38,501 bases of DNA from Lachnospiraceae bacterium (GTDB taxonomy: Bacteria > Bacillota > Clostridia > Lachnospirales > Lachnospiraceae): NCBI GenBank assembly GCA_017625255.1, contig JAGALK010000132.1, forward strand, positions 1 through 38,501, in the 5' to 3' direction. Below, in pieces: positions 15,621 through 24,370 of this stretch (positions are counted from its first letter, which is position 1; each line of letters starts with the position of its first letter). A program made the position numbers and the translations under genes. Under the pieces are notes generated by a model that worked only from the letters and a program-made list of their open reading frames with translations, made no database searches and was not told the DNA's origin.

Positions 15621-16869
15621 AATTGATGAAATTCCGGTTTCTGACCGTTTAGACAGTGCTGTTGCTGTCGGATTAAACAGAGCAAAATTTATACACAGAC
15701 GCCGTGTAATGAAAAAGAGCCTTGCTGTTGCTGCTTCTATGGTTGTGCTTATTGGTACATTTTTTATCTGGGGATTTTCCAATCCAATCTTAGCATCCCA
15801 GATTCCATTTATCGGACATATTTTTATGCAAAATGAGCAAAAAATCAGTTTTCCGGGAAATTACTCAGAAAAAGCAGAGGCATTATCCACAGAAATTCCG
15901 GAAACAGAGGCTTCTGATACAGAAGTATCTGATACAGAAGAAATGAACACGACAGAAGCTAAATCCACTGCCTATACAGTACATGATGCAAACTATACCT
16001 TTACGGTAAATGAAATCTACTGTGACGGTTCTTCCATCTATCTTGGAATGACTGTAATTGCAGATAATGGGTTTGGTCATATTTATGAAACAGCCACAGA
16101 ACGCTTTGGAAAAACAAGTGCGCATATGATTTTTATTATGGCAAGTTCAGCTACCCTTCATGCCAAAAATGATTCTGAGATATTTCTTGGCAACAGTTGT
16201 ATTGAGGGTACACAAATTTCCGACAACACCTTAGAGGGGATATTAAAAATAAATCTCAATGATGCTCTTCTTGCACCGGGAGAAAACTGTACCCTTGACC
16301 TTGACATTATGGGTATGTATTATGGTGCACCAGACAGTCCGGATATGGTACCGGGTGTATCCTATCTCTGCGGTGACTGGAAGATTCCAGACATTCCTTT
16401 TACCGTAGACAGCGAAAACCTAACTATCTGTACCTTCGATGACAGCAATGAAAATGGTTTTGGCATTAGAAATGTCATTATTACACCTTATGAAATTAAA
16501 ATAGAATACCTTCTTCCTCCTCTTTATAAAACAAAAGAAGAACTCCTTGCCGCCAAGCGGGAATATGCCGCCGAGGAAGGTATTAGCATGACGGATGAAG
16601 AGATTGATGAGTATGTAGAGCTTGAACTTTTTGGAAATTATGGTCCTTCACTTTTTGATGCAAATGGAAAGGCATTCGAATATCAGGAATCTGTGGAGAC
16701 CAAAGACCAAAAAGGAATTCTCGTCACCTACTCTGTCAAAGATGCAGACACTTCTACTCTTTATTTCTATATTGGAGAAGGAGACCATGAATCCATTAAA
16801 GAAACAGACCAAAATGCAATGGAGGCCCGTTCCCTTTATAAGTATGTAATTGAGACAAATGCAGAATAA
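15610..16869 (+). CDS. Membrane anti-sigma factor (DUF4179-like)
   Basis: A 419-residue protein with a short cytoplasmic N-terminus (about 1-36), one membrane helix (about 37-57) and a large extracellular domain. After the helix comes an acidic, repetitive Thr/Glu/Ser linker (ETEASDTEVSDTEE), then a beta-rich region like the DUF4179/DUF5643 domains found beside ECF sigma factors. By position it should hold the sigma factor at the membrane and release it on an envelope signal. AAAGGAGG precedes the ATG and it overlaps the sigma gene, so production is coupled. Confidence 0.8.
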   Translation: MKRRIDEIPVSDRLDSAVAVGLNRAKFIHRRRVMKKSLAVAASMVVLIGTFFIWGFSNPILASQIPFIGHIFMQNEQKISFPGNYSEKAEALSTEIPETEASDTEVSDTEEMNTTEAKSTAYTVHDANYTFTVNEIYCDGSSIYLGMTVIADNGFGHIYETATERFGKTSAHMIFIMASSATLHAKNDSEIFLGNSCIEGTQISDNTLEGILKINLNDALLAPGENCTLDLDIMGMYYGAPDSPDMVPGVSYLCGDWKIPDIPFTVDSENLTICTFDDSNENGFGIRNVIITPYEIKIEYLLPPLYKTKEELLAAKREYAAEEGISMTDEEIDEYVELELFGNYGPSLFDANGKAFEYQESVETKDQKGILVTYSVKDADTSTLYFYIGEGDHESIKETDQNAMEARSLYKYVIETNAE

Positions 16870-16915
16870 AAATAAACTTTGATTTTCTGTTCACTATTCC
16901 TTTTAGAAAATACAT

Positions 16916-16923
16916 GCTATAAT
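16916..16923 (+). promoter_or_regulatory. Extended -10 promoter of the hemerythrin gene
   Basis: TGCTATAAT gives an extended -10 with TATAAT at 16918-16923; the -35 region is poor. The 90-base leader carries CTATTCA and its complement TGAATAG as a loose inverted repeat before the ribosome site. Confidence 0.6.
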
Positions 16924-17016
16924 AGCAATGACTATTCAAAGTCAGGGCAATTTTGATAAAAGCAGGAACAATACTCTGAATAGCTACTAATTATCTACAA
17001 AAGTGGAGGGAATTTT

Positions 17017-17802
17017 ATGTACCAGTTTACAGATGACTGCCGTATTGGCGTAACAGAAATCGATCAGGAACATGAACATTTATTTTCTTTAATCAATCAG
17101 GCTTACGATTTGCTTGCCTCTGAGGATGCAGATCTTCGTCTGACAGCACAAACGCTTTTACATCAGTTAAAGGAATATGCAAATACCCATTTTGCCCATG
17201 AAGAGGCCTATATGAAGAAAATTGGCGACCCGGAATTGGAAAGCCAAAAGCAGGAACATGCAGATTTTATTGCCTATATAAATACCATCAATATCGGATA
17301 TCTTGACAATACTCGTGTAAAACCAGCGTTAAAAAGTATGTTAGACTATCTTTCCCGATGGCTATTCCGTCATATTATTGGAAGTGATACTTTGATTGGA
17401 AAATTTGAATCTCCGTTTGCTTTTACTTCTAAATATCTTACCGGCATTGAAATTGTAGATACAGAACATAAACGGCTATTTGAGATTATTAAAGATGCCA
17501 ATGATGTCATTCATGCAGAGCTTTTGCATGATAAATATGATGAAATTATGCGAATTCTTTCGGATTTAAAGGAATATACAGAAGTACATTTTCAGGATGA
17601 AGAGGCGTATATGGAAAGCATCGGTTATACCGGATTAAATGAACAAAAGGCTGCTCATACTACTTTTATTGATAAGCTTGCAAGTATTAATCTGGATGAA
17701 TTGGATGATAACCAGCAGGAATATTTAGAGGATTTAATTTCCTTCCTGTTAAATTGGCTGACAACACATATTCTGCATATGGATAAGAAAATTCCAAATT
17801 AA
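17017..17802 (+). CDS. Tandem two-domain bacteriohemerythrin
   Basis: A 261-residue protein made of two complete hemerythrin domains, about 1-130 and 135-261. Hemerythrins bind O2 at a di-iron site and in bacteria serve oxygen sensing, storage or detoxification. Domain 1 ligands are H19, H58, E62, H81, H119 and D124; domain 2 ligands are H151, H191, E195, H214, H251 and D256. In both domains the first His of the usual HxxxH pair is Gln (Q77 and Q210), so each iron site has six of the seven canonical ligands. GGAGGG precedes the ATG. Monocistronic, with its own promoter and a terminator. Confidence 0.9.
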   Translation: MYQFTDDCRIGVTEIDQEHEHLFSLINQAYDLLASEDADLRLTAQTLLHQLKEYANTHFAHEEAYMKKIGDPELESQKQEHADFIAYINTINIGYLDNTRVKPALKSMLDYLSRWLFRHIIGSDTLIGKFESPFAFTSKYLTGIEIVDTEHKRLFEIIKDANDVIHAELLHDKYDEIMRILSDLKEYTEVHFQDEEAYMESIGYTGLNEQKAAHTTFIDKLASINLDELDDNQQEYLEDLISFLLNWLTTHILHMDKKIPN

Positions 17803-17829
17803 AATTATGTAATGCATTATTTTCCATGC

Positions 17830-17871
17830 AAAAAAGATGCTTCGCAATCACAACTGCAAAGCATCTTTTTT
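17830..17871. terminator. Bidirectional terminator between hemerythrin and kinase genes
   Basis: AAAAAAGATGCTTCGCA (17830-17846) pairs with TGCAAAGCATCTTTTTT (17855-17871) with a single mismatch. A/T tracts on both sides serve the two convergent genes. Confidence 0.9.
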
Positions 17872-17884
17872 ATACACTTATATA

Positions 17885-19129
17885 CTATTTTCCTAAACTA
17901 ACTGCGCCAGTCTGACGAATCTGCATTGGATATACATTATCTCTTCCAACATATTTTGCTATGTATTCTACATAATCGTCTGTCTTAGCCTTTGGTACAA
18001 CTGCAAGGATAACACCTGCGAATCCACCACCATGTACACGGCATGCACCATCGCCTAAATCTTTTAAATATAACTCTGTAAGTGCTAATGTAAGAGCCAC
18101 CTTCTGGTCTTTTTCATTGGATTTAGACATACAGTTCTGTAACCATTTCCAAGAAGAATTTCCAGACTCTGTAAGCATACGAAGAACTGTTGCACCATCA
18201 CCTTTTTCCAGTGCTTCTGCTGCTGTTTCTACACGGCTGTTTTCTGTAAAGAAATGTAATGCACGCATAATAGCACGGTCATTGTTTAATTCCTTTTCAA
18301 TTCTTGGAAGCTCTTCTAAGAATTTCTCTAAAGAGCTTTCGCACAGTCTGTTTACACCAAGAGCTTTTGCCACATCAAACATTTCTCTTGGAACTGCGGA
18401 ATACTCATCACTTAAATCTCCATGACCTTTTCCGGTATTTACAATTACCATGTCATAGCCTAATTTATCAAAGGATGCATCGATTTTGTCGCATTTGATA
18501 TCATTTGCGAAATCTAAGAGGATTGCTCCACCTGCTGCACAAGCCATCTGATCCATAAGACCGGAGGATTTCATCCAGAAGTTATTCTCAGCGTACTGTC
18601 CGATTCTTGCACAATCACCAAGAGCAATCTGATTGTCATTAAATAATGCATTTACAATCGCACAGAACATCATTTCAAAAGATGCAGAAGAGCTTACGCC
18701 TGCTGCTGCAATAACTTCTGTTGTCATGTATGCATCAAAACCTTCTACTTTATATCCAAACTTACCAATAGCTTCTACCATACCTGCGATTAAGGCTTTC
18801 GTTCCTGATTTTTTCTCTACAGAAGAAGCTTTTGCAATTTCTACTTCAATCTTATCATAACCTTCACTTAAAATACGAATCGTACCTGTTCCGTTTGGTG
18901 CTGCTGCACCGATGGTATCTAAACTAATACTTGCTGCTACGATTTTTCCACCGTTATGATCTGTGTGGTTTCCAACCATTTCAGTTCTACCTGGTGATGT
19001 AAAGAACTCTACTTCTGCCTCTCCAAAGGTTTCTGCGAAACATTTAGAAATGTGCGCGAATCTCTCTCCACTTTTTACGCTTTCACCATATACGCGCTCT
19101 AATACTTCTTTTGCTGGCATATTTGACAT
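17885..19129 (-). CDS. galK: Galactokinase-family GHMP kinase
   Basis: A 414-residue protein from ATG 19129, with AGGAG upstream. GHMP-kinase motifs are present: motif 1 SPGRTEMVGNHTDHNGG (about 45-61), the glycine/serine-rich AAAGVSSSAS, the catalytic-aspartate region SGLMDQMACA, and motif 3 VHGGGFAGVILAV. Galactokinase phosphorylates galactose at C1 in the Leloir pathway. The usual GEHTDYN reads GNHTDHN, so the Glu that helps fix galactose is Asn (N54). That variant is typical of a divergent clostridial subgroup annotated as galactokinase, so the substrate is less sure than the fold. No galT or galE is adjacent. Confidence 0.8.
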   Translation of the reverse strand: MSNMPAKEVLERVYGESVKSGERFAHISKCFAETFGEAEVEFFTSPGRTEMVGNHTDHNGGKIVAASISLDTIGAAAPNGTGTIRILSEGYDKIEVEIAKASSVEKKSGTKALIAGMVEAIGKFGYKVEGFDAYMTTEVIAAAGVSSSASFEMMFCAIVNALFNDNQIALGDCARIGQYAENNFWMKSSGLMDQMACAAGGAILLDFANDIKCDKIDASFDKLGYDMVIVNTGKGHGDLSDEYSAVPREMFDVAKALGVNRLCESSLEKFLEELPRIEKELNNDRAIMRALHFFTENSRVETAAEALEKGDGATVLRMLTESGNSSWKWLQNCMSKSNEKDQKVALTLALTELYLKDLGDGACRVHGGGFAGVILAVVPKAKTDDYVEYIAKYVGRDNVYPMQIRQTGAVSLGK

Positions 19130-19163
19130 ACCTATTCTCCTTTCGTTCAAAACAATCACATTT

Positions 19164-19192
19164 ATTATATTCCATTTTTATTGATTTTTCCA
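19164..19192 (-). promoter_or_regulatory. Promoter of the galactokinase-family gene
   Basis: On the minus strand TATAAT (plus 19164-19169) lies 17 bases from a weak TGGAAA (plus 19187-19192). This is about 35 bases upstream of the start codon. Confidence 0.5.
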
Positions 19193-19247
19193 TACCATAA
19201 TTAAAGATATTTAAGAATTATAACTTTCCTTTTTATAGGCAGTATTT

Positions 19248-19253
19248 TATAAT
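19248..19253 (+). promoter_or_regulatory. Possible -10 box for the large membrane protein gene
   Basis: TATAAT at 19248-19253, about 50 bases before the ATG, without a good -35 box. Confidence 0.4.
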
Positions 19254-19299
19254 ACTTGTATACAAGGCAACTCATGAAACTTACGATAAGGAGTACATT

Positions 19300-21600
19300 A
19301 TGATAAAAAAATCCCCTAAAAAATATCTGATATTTCTACTTGTTATTGAGCTTTTATTCGTAACCTATGCCATAAACCGTTATTGTCAAAACTATGAAAA
19401 CGGCAAACCCATAGAGCTTACCGCAGAAAATTTTTCTTCCAGACAAGGGGAATTTATTGACAACTCCCACTATATAGATTCTGTTAATTATACGGTCACT
19501 CCTGGTACATTTACCTATGGCCCTTATATAAAAACTTCCAAGGGCACCTACTTAATAACCTTGTATTATCAGACAGATACGAATGATAATACCTGTTACA
19601 TACATTCTAACAATCTGTCCTATTCACAGCTTAAGACCCCCTACAGAGTATCTCTTCCTGCAGATAAAAATTCTGTTACATTTTCTGCTGTTCTCACGCA
19701 GGGAATCGAAGATTTTGAGCTTATCACAGAGTATTGTGGAACAGGTGCTTTACGCATCGAGAAAATGACGCTTACTAAAACGCCGTATTTTTATATTCGA
19801 AATATACTTATTACTTTAGCCGGCTGTCTGTTTGCACTCTTAATTTTCTATTTTTATGTCGCAAACACAGCCACTAGAAAAAATATCCTATTCCTGACAT
19901 TGATTACACTTGCCTCTTGCTATCCTTTATTTGTAGATTATCTGACTTCAGGGCACGATTTACCCTTTCATATGATTCGAATCGAAGGTATTGCACAAGG
20001 ATTAAGTCAGGGAACCTTTCCCGTAAAAATCCACCCATTCTGGGCAAATGGCTATGGTTATGCAGCAGGTGTTTTCTATGGTGATGCACTACTGTATTTT
20101 CCGGCACTTTTGCGAATTGCAGGATTTTCCCTACAGGAATCCTATAAAGCATATATTGCCGCTATCAATCTTGCTACTGTACTGATTGCGTGGAAATGCT
20201 TCAAAAAGATATTCAACAGTAACCATGCCGGTTTGATTGCATGCCTTTTGTATACATTAGCACCTTATCGCTTAAGCAATGTGTACTTAAGACATTCCGT
20301 AGGAGAATACACTGCGCTTACCTTTCTGCCGCTTGTTTTGTACGGATTCTATCTGGTTTTTACAGAAGATTACAAGAAAAAGGGCTATTGGAAACACGCC
20401 ATTCCCATTGCCCTTGGGCTGACAGGCATTGTACAATCACATGTACTTAGCTGCGAAATGGTGGCTATTTTTATTCTCCTTGTCTGTCTGATTATGATAG
20501 GAAAAACCTGCCATATTCGTGTATTTTTGACACTTTCTCTGGCTGCATTTACTACAGTCTTGATAAATTTAGGGTTCCTTGTCCCTTTTCTAAGCTATTT
20601 TGGCGGTGATTTTGTTATGAACTCACCAGATTGGAACAGTACACCGATTCAAGCTTCCGGTGCTTATCCTGCCCAGTTGTTTCCTGTTTTTCAAAACGGT
20701 GTCGGCAGTTCAAATGCTTATGAGATGGCTGGTGAAATGCCTTTAGGTGTAGGTTTTACCCTGCTCCTTGGCTTACTATTATTTTTCTATCTAAGATTTT
20801 GTAAAACACCTGCGGATACATCTGCCCCAAACAGCTCTACGCTGTCTAAATTCGCCATGTTTTCTGCCCTGTTATCCGTACTTGCACTTTATATGGCAAC
20901 CAATTTGTTCCCATGGAACGCAATAGCAAACTTGGGCGAAGTACTTAAAAAGCTTATTTATAACCTGCAATTTCCATGGCGATTCCTCACCATCGCAACA
21001 CTGTTTCTTGTGATTGTGACTGCCTTCGCATTACAGTTGGCAAAAAAACAGCTTTCAAAAGAGATGTATGTCTGTGCATTGGGAACTATTCTGTGCTTTT
21101 TTGTAATTTCAACCTCATGGTTTTATTACGACCTTCTAAACCGCGGAACTGTGTACCGCCCTTATGAAGCCGTAGATTTAAACAGCATGGCTTTAGGTTC
21201 AGAAGAATACCTTCCTACAGATACAGATATTTATCTTCTTACCCAAACAACCCCTATGCCTTCAGATGGCGTAGAAATACAAAGCTTTCAAAAAAACGGA
21301 ACAAATATCTGGCTGCACATAACCAATCCGAATAAAAACAGTTATGTAGAACTTCCACTGTTATACTACAAAGGCTATACTGCTGTTTCTAATGACATGA
21401 AGCTTAATCTTTCTAAGGGCACTAATAATGTTATCCGGTTAGAAGTACCAGCAAATTTTGAGGGCAAGGTTTCTGTATATTTTGAAGAACCGCTTTATTG
21501 GCGTATTGCTGAGCTTATCTCTGCCATCAGTTTTCTTTGCATAATAACAGGGCTGCTTATCACAGCCCTTAAAACACATTATATTAAAGTAAAAGTATAA
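19300..21600 (+). CDS. Large polytopic membrane protein, PTPS_related/YfhO-like
   Basis: A 766-residue protein with an N-terminal helix, an extracellular beta-rich segment (about 35-160), a 10-12 helix core with the signature GHDLPFHMIRIEGIAQGLSQG, then a C-terminal soluble domain and a final helix. The core resembles the PF10131 membrane family (named from its occurrence with 6-pyruvoyltetrahydropterin-synthase-like genes) and GT-C/YfhO-type lipid-linked sugar transferases. AAGGAG precedes the ATG. Its 3' end overlaps the convergent PTPS-like gene by 22 bases. With the similar protein at 25369-27918 it brackets the exosortase operon, so it probably belongs to the same system, perhaps modifying exported proteins or glycans. 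That role is inference. Confidence 0.7.
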   Translation: MIKKSPKKYLIFLLVIELLFVTYAINRYCQNYENGKPIELTAENFSSRQGEFIDNSHYIDSVNYTVTPGTFTYGPYIKTSKGTYLITLYYQTDTNDNTCYIHSNNLSYSQLKTPYRVSLPADKNSVTFSAVLTQGIEDFELITEYCGTGALRIEKMTLTKTPYFYIRNILITLAGCLFALLIFYFYVANTATRKNILFLTLITLASCYPLFVDYLTSGHDLPFHMIRIEGIAQGLSQGTFPVKIHPFWANGYGYAAGVFYGDALLYFPALLRIAGFSLQESYKAYIAAINLATVLIAWKCFKKIFNSNHAGLIACLLYTLAPYRLSNVYLRHSVGEYTALTFLPLVLYGFYLVFTEDYKKKGYWKHAIPIALGLTGIVQSHVLSCEMVAIFILLVCLIMIGKTCHIRVFLTLSLAAFTTVLINLGFLVPFLSYFGGDFVMNSPDWNSTPIQASGAYPAQLFPVFQNGVGSSNAYEMAGEMPLGVGFTLLLGLLLFFYLRFCKTPADTSAPNSSTLSKFAMFSALLSVLALYMATNLFPWNAIANLGEVLKKLIYNLQFPWRFLTIATLFLVIVTAFALQLAKKQLSKEMYVCALGTILCFFVISTSWFYYDLLNRGTVYRPYEAVDLNSMALGSEEYLPTDTDIYLLTQTTPMPSDGVEIQSFQKNGTNIWLHITNPNKNSYVELPLLYYKGYTAVSNDMKLNLSKGTNNVIRLEVPANFEGKVSVYFEEPLYWRIAELISAISFLCIITGLLITALKTHYIKVKV

Positions 21601-21974
21601 TCCTCATTTGGATTAAATCCACTGACCTGATAGACTCTGGAAGGGGTTTCACTCATCTCTACCGCCAAGAGAATCCACCCCTTTTTCCAGAGCTCTTTTG
21701 TCAAAAATTCAAATAAATAATCACATACATTTTCTAAAATGGGATTAATCACATTAAATGGTTCTACACTATTTAAATACTTGTCCTGATATTTTCCTAA
21801 AAGCATATCTATATATTTTTCCACATCGGAAAAACGAACAAATTCATTCTGTTCCACTGCTATTCCCATGGCTATTTCCCATGTATGAGAATGAATTGCC
21901 CCCTGCTTTCCCTCAATTTCTACGGAATGATTCATATTCAGGTAGAATTTGTATTTGTATTGTCTGTATAACAT
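21579..21974 (-). CDS. PTPS/QueD-fold protein of the XrtG cluster (first paralogue)
   Basis: A 131-residue protein with the 6-pyruvoyltetrahydropterin synthase/QueD fold. The three zinc-binding histidines are visible as H16 (FYLNMNHS) and H28/H30 (AIHSHTWE). The catalytic cysteine normally just before HxH is missing (GKQGAIHSH), so ordinary pterin synthase activity is doubtful. A glutamate in the EMSETPSRVY block near the C-terminus may correspond to the pterin-anchoring Glu. GGAGG lies before the ATG, and it overlaps the glycosyltransferase gene by 37 bases. Such proteins form a recognised family linked to Gram-positive exosortase loci; their function is unknown. Confidence 0.75.
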   Translation of the reverse strand: MLYRQYKYKFYLNMNHSVEIEGKQGAIHSHTWEIAMGIAVEQNEFVRFSDVEKYIDMLLGKYQDKYLNSVEPFNVINPILENVCDYLFEFLTKELWKKGWILLAVEMSETPSRVYQVSGFNPNEDYTFTLI

Positions 21975-23350
21975 TCCTTTTCCTCCGGTTCTTCTAACAA
22001 GGCTTTTACAAAAGCCCGCAGCCTAAACAATATCTCAAAATCTTCACTCAAGGTTTCTGTTACCTCATGCATTTCCTCGGTAAAGGATTTTGTCTTCCAC
22101 GAACTCTTTCGTTTAATCGAATTAATAATTCCGGCAAACCGAATAAAAAATGCAAACATATTGTAAAGAGGCAATAGTACAACATAACCGATTTTTCTGC
22201 CATAATACTTTTGAATATCCTTAAACGGCTGTAAAAAAGTCAGTACATTACAATAATACAAAAATGCACCCAGTACATACATAATATAAATAAGAGCAGA
22301 TGCAACAATCACCTGAAAGAAATTGTAATTTACACATCCTAATGCAATCAGCGCAAAATACCAAATCAGCCGTGGAAAAGCAAAGGTATGATCCTGAATC
22401 AATACACGCATACTTGGATTTTTAATATAACTCCAAATCGGTCTTTTTAATTTTTGTTTCATAAACATATTGCTGACCTCAAGCTCGCCAATCTGCCACC
22501 GCTGTCTTTGGGTATAAAATTTATTTACACTCTCTATCGGATCAACCATAAATAACGCATCATGACAAAACAAAACCTTCTTTTTTAATACATCCCGAAT
22601 CTGAAATGCCAAATGCGCATCCTCACAAATGGTATTCGTATTATACAAAAAGGTTTTCAACAATACGGATTTGCGAAAAGCAGAAAATGCTCCGGATAAA
22701 GTAAACAGGCTATGAAACTGTGATTCGAAATTTCGTCCTGCCAAAAAAGCATGGGTATACTCTAAAAACTCCATTTTTTGAAACTGGCGCAGCCAGAAGC
22801 TTTGGGTTTTTTCAATCAAATCCGGTTCTATTAATATAGCTCCTGTCATGCAGTCTATATTCGGATAATTTTCAAATCGCCTTACCATATTCGTAAGTGC
22901 ATCCTTATGTAATATTCCATCACTATCAATATTAATAATATACTTTCCGTTACTGTTAAAAATTGCTTTATTGAGTGCTTTGGACTTTCCCTGTCTAGAA
23001 TACATCCACCACATACCAAGCTTTGGAAAATCCAATTGCGCCTGCTGAAATATCTTGATGCTGTCATCCTTAGAACCATTATCCACCAATAATATCTCTA
23101 TACAATCCGCAGGATATGTGGATTCACTTATGGACTGAATACAACGATACAAGGTTGCCTGCGAATTATACACAGGAATAATCAATGTGATTACCGGCTT
23201 ATATTCAGATAAATCCTTTTCGTGATGAATCAAAAAAAGCTTTTTCCACACTAAAACAAAGGAATAGACAATATTGGGGATAATTTCCACCAACAATGGT
23301 ATAATAATCCATGCTGCCCAATAACAGATAATGCTAGTCAGTTTTGTCAT
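21938..23350 (-). CDS. GT2 glycosyltransferase of the XrtG cluster
   Basis: About 470 residues from ATG 23350; the TTG three codons earlier sits too close to AGGAGA. A membrane helix at the N-terminus, a GT2 catalytic domain (IPVYNSQ, the DxD motif NIDSDG, the acid CEDAHLAFQI, and QRQRW) and two or more C-terminal helices. QxxRW with membrane helices marks processive synthases related to cellulose, hyaluronan or poly-GlcNAc synthases. It overlaps the exosortase gene by 17 bases. It matches the XrtG-associated glycosyltransferase family, whose product is not known. Confidence 0.85.
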   Translation of the reverse strand: MTKLTSIICYWAAWIIIPLLVEIIPNIVYSFVLVWKKLFLIHHEKDLSEYKPVITLIIPVYNSQATLYRCIQSISESTYPADCIEILLVDNGSKDDSIKIFQQAQLDFPKLGMWWMYSRQGKSKALNKAIFNSNGKYIINIDSDGILHKDALTNMVRRFENYPNIDCMTGAILIEPDLIEKTQSFWLRQFQKMEFLEYTHAFLAGRNFESQFHSLFTLSGAFSAFRKSVLLKTFLYNTNTICEDAHLAFQIRDVLKKKVLFCHDALFMVDPIESVNKFYTQRQRWQIGELEVSNMFMKQKLKRPIWSYIKNPSMRVLIQDHTFAFPRLIWYFALIALGCVNYNFFQVIVASALIYIMYVLGAFLYYCNVLTFLQPFKDIQKYYGRKIGYVVLLPLYNMFAFFIRFAGIINSIKRKSSWKTKSFTEEMHEVTETLSEDFEILFRLRAFVKALLEEPEEKECYTDNTNTNST

Positions 23351-23936
23351 TGTATGCAAACTCTCCTACACGCTGAATCTTAATCTGTCTTCTGGTAAAT
23401 ACATAAAAATAAAGAATAATTGTAAACAAATAAAACACCAATCGTCCTACAATTGTATGTGCAAGATAATATATTTCATTTCCCATAAAATGAATCATCG
23501 TACAAATAATGCTCAACCGCAAAATATTTGCCGCAGCAATGCCTAAAACTCCCAAAATACCTACCACAATTTTCTCATGCCATTTATATGCCTGAAAAAA
23601 GGTAAGCAAAGATAAAAACACCAAAATCTCTACCAATCCTGCACATTCAAAATCTACATATAAAGAAACAGGACCGCCTTCACTTTCTTCAATAAATAAA
23701 ATGCCATAGCTGGCAAAAGCAGAAAATATACCAGAAAGCCGCCCTACAATGCCAGTAAGATAGCACACCAGCTTTGCCAGAGGAGCTGTCAGTATGGGTT
23801 CAAAAATTGCAAATAAAAAAATGAACATTCCCACACTTCCTCCAAAGAAATAGAAGAAATTCTGATTCTTTCTGCGAAATACATTGATTGCATATATCCA
23901 GATAACCATAAATAGGACAAGCATCATCAAATTCAT
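23334..23936 (-). CDS. xrtG: Exosortase family protein XrtG
   Basis: A 200-residue polytopic membrane protein. Exosortases are transpeptidase/proteases that recognise a C-terminal motif-helix-basic tail on exported proteins. The three expected catalytic residues are present in order and near helix ends: C98 in VDFECAGLVE, R140 in AANILRLSI and H160 in YYLAHTIVGR. The length and the surrounding genes (GT2, PTPS-like, tail-bearing protein) fit the Gram-positive XrtG type, not the proteobacterial EpsH type. The ATG overlaps the preceding stop by four bases. Confidence 0.85.
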   Translation of the reverse strand: MNLMMLVLFMVIWIYAINVFRRKNQNFFYFFGGSVGMFIFLFAIFEPILTAPLAKLVCYLTGIVGRLSGIFSAFASYGILFIEESEGGPVSLYVDFECAGLVEILVFLSLLTFFQAYKWHEKIVVGILGVLGIAAANILRLSIICTMIHFMGNEIYYLAHTIVGRLVFYLFTIILYFYVFTRRQIKIQRVGEFAYNDKTD

Positions 23937-24370
23937 TTTTCTTTACCCTGTCCTTCCCCGTATGTCATATCTAACTGCTGCTTATATTTTTCAAATGCCT
24001 CAGCTGATATAATCTGTTCCTTTCCCAGACCAAATAAAGCTATTGGACTGTCTCCAACCTCCATCTTTACCTGCTCCATACCATGTACTGCGGCAATCTG
24101 TTTTGTATCCTCATAGAGCGTTTCACAAATGATTTCCAGTGTTGGAATTTTTCCTAAAAACTTCTCCATTTCATTAAGATACTTTCCATTATACTGGTTT
24201 AAATACTCTTTTAATGCCTTCTCACAGGTATTTTGCTTCTCTAAATCCAACTGTGTAACTTCCATGTACAGAATCACCAAAAACGAATGTGTATGCTTCC
24301 CCGCTTCCGTTTCCGGTGTGATATTGTGCATGGCATTAAAATGAAACCTCCACTTATACCGTCTGTTCAT
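23933..24370 (-). CDS. PTPS/QueD-fold protein of the XrtG cluster (second paralogue)
   Basis: A 145-residue relative of the protein at 21579-21974. Zinc-type histidines are H15 (FHFNAMHN) and H26/H28 (GKHTHSFL). As in the other copy there is no cysteine ahead of HxH, and the C-terminal Glu motif is also altered (MEVGDSPIALFG). GAGGAAAAGGA precedes the ATG, and the gene overlaps the PASTA/tail-protein gene by 17 bases. It is divergent from the first copy, so the two may form a heteromer or do different jobs; this is inference. Confidence 0.7.
   Translation of the reverse strand: MNRRYKWRFHFNAMHNITPETEAGKHTHSFLVILYMEVTQLDLEKQNTCEKALKEYLNQYNGKYLNEMEKFLGKIPTLEIICETLYEDTKQIAAVHGMEQVKMEVGDSPIALFGLGKEQIISAEAFEKYKQQLDMTYGEGQGKEK

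Noticed and set aside
21579..24370. Ordinary queuosine or tetrahydropterin synthesis genes
   Set aside because: Both PTPS-like proteins lack the catalytic cysteine, and no QueC, QueE or FolE gene is nearby.
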